Of a stretch of DNA of 64,000 nucleotides, positions 61,499 to 64,000 are shown piece by piece. A program made the position numbers and the translations under genes. This DNA is from Ectocarpus siliculosus (Eukaryota; Sar; Phaeophyceae; Ectocarpales; Ectocarpaceae): positions 2,604,695 through 2,668,694 of the forward strand of contig FN649731.1 of the NCBI GenBank assembly GCA_000310025.1, in the 5' to 3' direction. The notes under the pieces are model-generated. The model was not told the origin of the DNA. It worked only from the letters and a program-made list of their open reading frames with translations, and made no database searches. Position 1 is the first letter of the stretch, and every line of letters starts with the position of its first letter.

Positions 61499-62691
61499 AC
61501 ACACCCGGTTGTGGAGGTGCGACAGAAGCGCGCAACCACCGTTATTCCATTTTCTCCTCTTCTTGGAGCAATACGAGACTCTCCACGACCAATCTTGCAT
61601 CATCCGTTCCCCCCCCACCCGATACGCCCTGCCAACACCAGAAAATAACAAAAAGCAAAACCACCCTTTTTCGTCTGCCAAAAGTCAAACATAATTAATC
61701 CATACATTTCCAAGTCAACAATTTATCCACGCCACCAAAGCCAACACCAACACCAGCAACACACCGACATGCCACCAACCTCGACACACCCAAACCAACT
61801 AGCCTCTTCGCAGCCAACAACAACACCCCTGTCTCTCTCTCGCCCACCTCAAGTGCGGTCTCAGCACCGGGTACAAGAAGACCTGGGTGTCCAGCGCGCC
61901 CAGCGCCTCCGCCACCCGAACGATCAGCTCCACCGCCCCGGCCCTGACCCCGAGCCCCGGATGCTGCAGCAGGGGCGCCGCGGGCGTGGCCTGCGACGGG
62001 AGGGCATGCCTCGGCAGCAGGCCCAGGCCGGCGAGGGCCGCGAGGCACCTGAGACCGCTGGCGATGACGGCCTCGCGGGCGTCGACCAGGGTGTTCTCGA
62101 TGCACGGGAGGATGAAGCGGGTCGTGGCCACCTTTGTTATTTTTTGTGGAAGGGGGGGGGGGGGGGGCACGAGCGTAGTGACGGGGGCCGTTGAGAGGAT
62201 GTAAGCGGGTGGACACTAGAAAGTGGGAGTACGCGAAAATGGCGGGACACCATCTTCATAAACAACATGCCAGCCACGCACCCGTCAAGAAGCGGGCGAT
62301 TTGATGCTATCTTGACGGCTACGGTATGTAGCAAGTGGGTATATCTATCCATCAGGGCTACATTTTTCATAATTCGTCGATTTTAACCCCACCCACCTCT
62401 CCGGCCATGGCGCAGACGGCGGGGATGTGCTCGCAGAAAGCCGCGCGCAGCGACCAGTCCCTGCCGGCAAGCGAGAACACGAGGGGTTTAATTTCCCAAA
62501 ACCAGGCAACGCCCACGACCGAGATGGACGATAGGACAGAGAGCGAGCGTGTAAAACACCCCGAATCAAACACATTTCTGGTGGTTTAGGAGTGCGGCTC
62601 GTGGACCTCTTGGTAAGAATCGACGCACGACAATGCAATATCAAAAAGCAACACGCGGGTAGTACTGTGCACTTCCGTGCCCTACATATGC

Positions 62692-62745
<54 letters not shown>

Positions 62746-63738
62746 TAGATACCTGTCGTTGAGGAACGTGATCAGCTGGGGCAGGATGGAATCCAACGTG
62801 TTCTCGAAGCCGAAGAACACGCACAGCCGAGTGATGTCCGCGAGCAGCGCCCGCTTCACCATCACCGCCGCGGCGCCCGCCCCGCTCCCGCCCCCGCTCC
62901 CGCCCCCGCCCCCGCCGGCGCCGCCGCCGATTCCAACTCCGCTCCAGTCGGCCGCGAGGCCACCGGCCCCGCTAGACGACGCAAGCACGACGAACCACCG
63001 GCTGATCTGTGTGCGTGCGGTGGATGGACAGATATAAGTTGATGCGTGTAAATTTAGAACGAAACAAAAACAATCTTCTTTGTGATGCTGTGTCGAGTCG
63101 TGTGGTGCAGATCGGAGTGTGTGCGGACCGGTGTGTGTGCGGACCGGTGTGTGTGCGGTGGACATAGAGTTATGTGGACTCATGTAGACGGCGAAAAAAA
63201 AAATGTCATCTGTCTTTGTGCGTGGGTGCTGTATGGTGTCCTGGCGTGTCGTGCGTTCGAGAACGGACCTGGCTCAGAGCGAAGCACGCGAACGAACATC
63301 GCGCTGTTCGTCTGTCGTCTTTGGATCTCTCCGCGCGCGCAGACACGAACATACCGTAGGAGTACAAAAAAAACAGGGCATGCACAGGAGGAGACCGTCG
63401 CGTCGCCAAAAAAAAAAACGGTTTCAAGCCAGGGCGTCTACTCTATTTCCACCACCCTCTCCGCACCTGCCCGCGGATCGACGAGAGCTCTTTGTCGTAG
63501 CTCCCGTCCAGCAGAACAGTCCCCGAACTGCTCCCGGTCCCCGCCCCGCCGCCCCCGCTCGGCCCCGCCTCCGCCCCGTCATTCTCCGAAATCTCCGGTT
63601 CTCGCTTGCCGCCGGCACCGGGGGCTCCGTCGTTATTGGTGGCATCTCCTCCCCCTGGGGGCTCCGGCGTGTCATTGCCGGCCGGCCCGCTTGGCGTGGG
63701 TTTTTGTGAATCCGGTGGGTCGTTCTGGTCGCCAGCGT

Positions 63739-63772
<34 letters not shown>

Positions 63773-63826
63773 GCCGCTGCTGCGTTTGTTGCCGCTGTCG
63801 GTGGTGCTGTCGGTGTCCGCCGAGCT
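50057..63826 (-). CDS. VPS15: VPS15 / PI3-kinase regulatory subunit 4, C-terminal 1,312 residues (HEAT, linker, WD40)
   Basis: Regulatory pseudokinase subunit of the class III PI3-kinase (VPS34) complex, acting in endosomal sorting and autophagy. Minus-strand exons, all in phase: 63826-63467, 63006-62753, 62460-62397, 62131-61848, 61312-61153, 60898-60633, 59799-59459, 59160-58833, 58320-57966, 57520-57377, 56825-56322, 55748-55620, 55066-54899, 53779-53666, 53275-53199, 52736-52640, 51883-51716 and 50182-50057. HEAT part: ALLADITRLCVFFGFENT, LPQLITFLNDRDWSLRAAF, LPCIENTLVDAREAVIASGL. WD40 part: DWRPRQGVLVASLREHGGAV, FFVSASSDSTCKVWEL, HSVASASSDGTVHVWKVEL, WLVVGTSRGFVMLWDLRFQ, YLITGGTDRCIRYWDF, and the family's terminal SGSRDGAVKIWK stop. 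The kinase domain lies beyond the window. Poly-Q, poly-S, poly-A and poly-G tracts expand the linker and loops. Intron 12 begins GC (CAG|GCGAGG). The 53275 acceptor is a choice among three in-phase options. Confidence 0.93.
51122..51475. repeat. Diverged tandem duplication in last VPS15 intron
   Basis: Two copies start with TAGCACTCCCAGCGCGAGT (51126 and 51309). They share in order a GTTGGCTGGAACA/GTTGCTGGAACA block, AACGGTCTGTCGTCTCACGA/AACGGTTTGTCGTCTCACGA, and GGCTGAT with CCTGAAA. The unit is about 183 bases. A shorter related duplication (GAGTxTGCCGACGAC) follows at 51550-51690. Confidence 0.7.
52737..52890. repeat. Tandem duplication carrying a VPS15 3' splice site
   Basis: CTTCAAGCGCACGCACA starts units at 52737 and 52824, followed in both by ATGTATCGAGAGG/ATGCATCGAGAGG and a CATGxxATGATTGGAG block. 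On the minus strand the unit begins with the acceptor (GCTTGAAG) used by the exon at 52736, so the acceptor is duplicated 87 bases upstream. AT-rich repeats (ATACCTTT..TTACTCATAGCT) follow at 52945-53030. Confidence 0.7.
53827..54225. repeat. Minisatellite of about 70 bp, five copies, with GA expansion
   Basis: ACACGTTTAGTTCCCACAAC-type units start at 53827, 53937, 54012, 54078 and 54151. Each continues to GCACATCAGCAATCGAGAGA and a GTGGGxGTxGTGTAGAC end. Copy 1 is longer because of an uninterrupted GA run (about 53877-53922). It lies in the VPS15 intron between exons 13 and 14. Confidence 0.8.
55084..55120 (+). repeat. (GTT)n microsatellite
   Basis: About twelve GTT units lie just upstream (minus-strand sense) of the acceptor of the VPS15 exon starting at 55066, so the intron ends ACAACAACA...GTACTGCAG. 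No coding role. Confidence 0.9.
55543..55602 (+). repeat. (CAG)n microsatellite, intronic
   Basis: About nineteen CAG units lie close to the GC donor at 55619 in the VPS15 intron following exon 12. The purity suggests recent expansion and likely length polymorphism. Confidence 0.9.
55768..55945. repeat. (GGAA)n and 38-bp tandem repeat
   Basis: A run of about ten GGAA units is followed by three copies of a GCCGTGTTGGAAGxAGAACG-type unit, each ending CGAACGAACxTG. It lies in the VPS15 intron upstream (minus sense) of exon 55748. Confidence 0.75.
57300..57395. repeat. Tandem repeat containing the VPS15 exon-10 splice donor
   Basis: Three tandem versions of CAxGCACGGTACCCCCCACC are seen on the plus strand. 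Read in gene sense, the exon end and donor (ACCGTGCAT|GTAAGG) is followed by ACCGTGCAC|GTAGGG and ACCGTATAT|GTCAGG. The first is the donor used in the model because it leads in phase into the next exon. Confidence 0.75.
60538..60632 (+). repeat. Poly-C minisatellite unit, dispersed copy
   Basis: CGCTCCGTCCCGGCTTTGTA, a GGGATGCGAGGTCAATGG block, AACGACTACGGCATGCACG and a terminal poly-C run closely match the array at 43308-43395. It abuts the donor of the VPS15 exon ending at 60633. Confidence 0.85.
60722..60756 (-). repeat. Coding CAG repeat (poly-Gln) in VPS15
   Basis: On the minus strand eleven CAG codons encode a poly-Gln tract in the linker between HEAT and WD40 regions, next to Asn/Ser/Gly-rich sequence. 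Confidence 0.85.
61468..61502 (+). repeat. (CAG/CAA)n microsatellite, intronic
   Basis: Mixed CAG and CAA units in the VPS15 intron between the exons at 62131-61848 and 61312-61153. Confidence 0.85.
62698..62742 (+). repeat. (CAG)n microsatellite next to a splice donor
   Basis: About fifteen CAG units. In VPS15 sense this is a CTG run that starts about ten bases inside the intron, immediately after the donor GTATCTATTA. Confidence 0.9.
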
Positions 63827-64000
63827 CTTTCGGGGGAAAGAGAGTGTACGGTGGGAGGGGACGGGGAGGTGTCAACGTGTGACAATCACTCGCTGGTCGA
63901 GCCGGGAGTAAGTAACACCAGAGCAAAGCATAGCACAACAACATCAGCAGCAGCAGCAATAACAAAAACAACAAGAAGAACAACAGCAGCAGCAGCAGCA
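63827..64000. other. VPS15 intron running off the window
   Basis: Sequence 5' of the first in-window VPS15 exon, rich in CAG/CAA/AAC units, with a CAGCAG run at the edge itself. The upstream kinase-domain exons should lie beyond 64000. Confidence 0.6.

Noticed and set aside
1-64000. CRISPR arrays, operons, bacterial mobile elements, phage genes
   Set aside because: The short repeats are tandem or microsatellite without unique spacers, every recognised gene has spliceosomal introns, and no prokaryotic or viral protein was recognised.

Overview
The window is eukaryotic nuclear DNA: intron-rich genes on both strands, GT-AG introns with pyrimidine-rich 3' ends, long gene-free gaps and much simple repeat. 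Trinucleotide runs (CAG/CTG, GTT/AAC, GGC) sit in both introns and exons. One gene starts with a signal peptide followed by Phe at the predicted cleavage point (A|F), the hallmark of import into a secondary red plastid. With the intron density this suggests a stramenopile, most likely a brown alga; that is an inference, not a database result. A 100-base run of N (43098-43197) marks an assembly gap.

Nine protein genes could be rebuilt exon by exon, with reading phases that agree across every junction used. Left to right: a nuclear-type zinc-finger protein with a TDBD/SAND-like segment (+, 1862-7533); threonylcarbamoyl-AMP synthase SUA5/YRDC (+, 9074-13745, first exon uncertain); proteasome subunit beta type-4 (-, 14952-17705, last exon unresolved); Sm protein G (+, 19325-20423); an SLC35B-type PAPS/nucleotide-sugar transporter (+, 26140-32087); mitochondrial inner-membrane protease subunit 1 (-, 34410-36619); a plastid-targeted ORANGE/BSD2-like DnaJ zinc-finger protein (-, 38307-41492); a class I SAM methyltransferase (+, 42493-48305); and VPS15/PIK3R4 (-, 50057-63826, its N-terminal kinase half beyond the right edge).

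These genes do not form a pathway or operon. They are housekeeping functions: tRNA modification, proteolysis, splicing, sulfation supply, mitochondrial protein maturation, plastid protein quality, and PI3-kinase/autophagy. They are arranged convergently (SUA5/PSMB4, transporter/IMP1, methyltransferase/VPS15) or divergently (PSMB4/SNRPG, ORANGE-like/methyltransferase).

The accessory signal is in the non-coding DNA: a strongly over-represented 8-mer (ACAGCAGT/ACTGCTGT, about 34 copies, none in a mapped coding exon), a SINE-like family ending in GTGAAGAC plus an AAC-rich tail, a perfect 51-bp repeat in opposite orientation 15 kb apart, fold-back elements, a poly-C minisatellite spanning the assembly gap, and tandem duplications that copy splice sites of VPS15. 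No bacterial, viral, CRISPR or toxin-like gene was seen.
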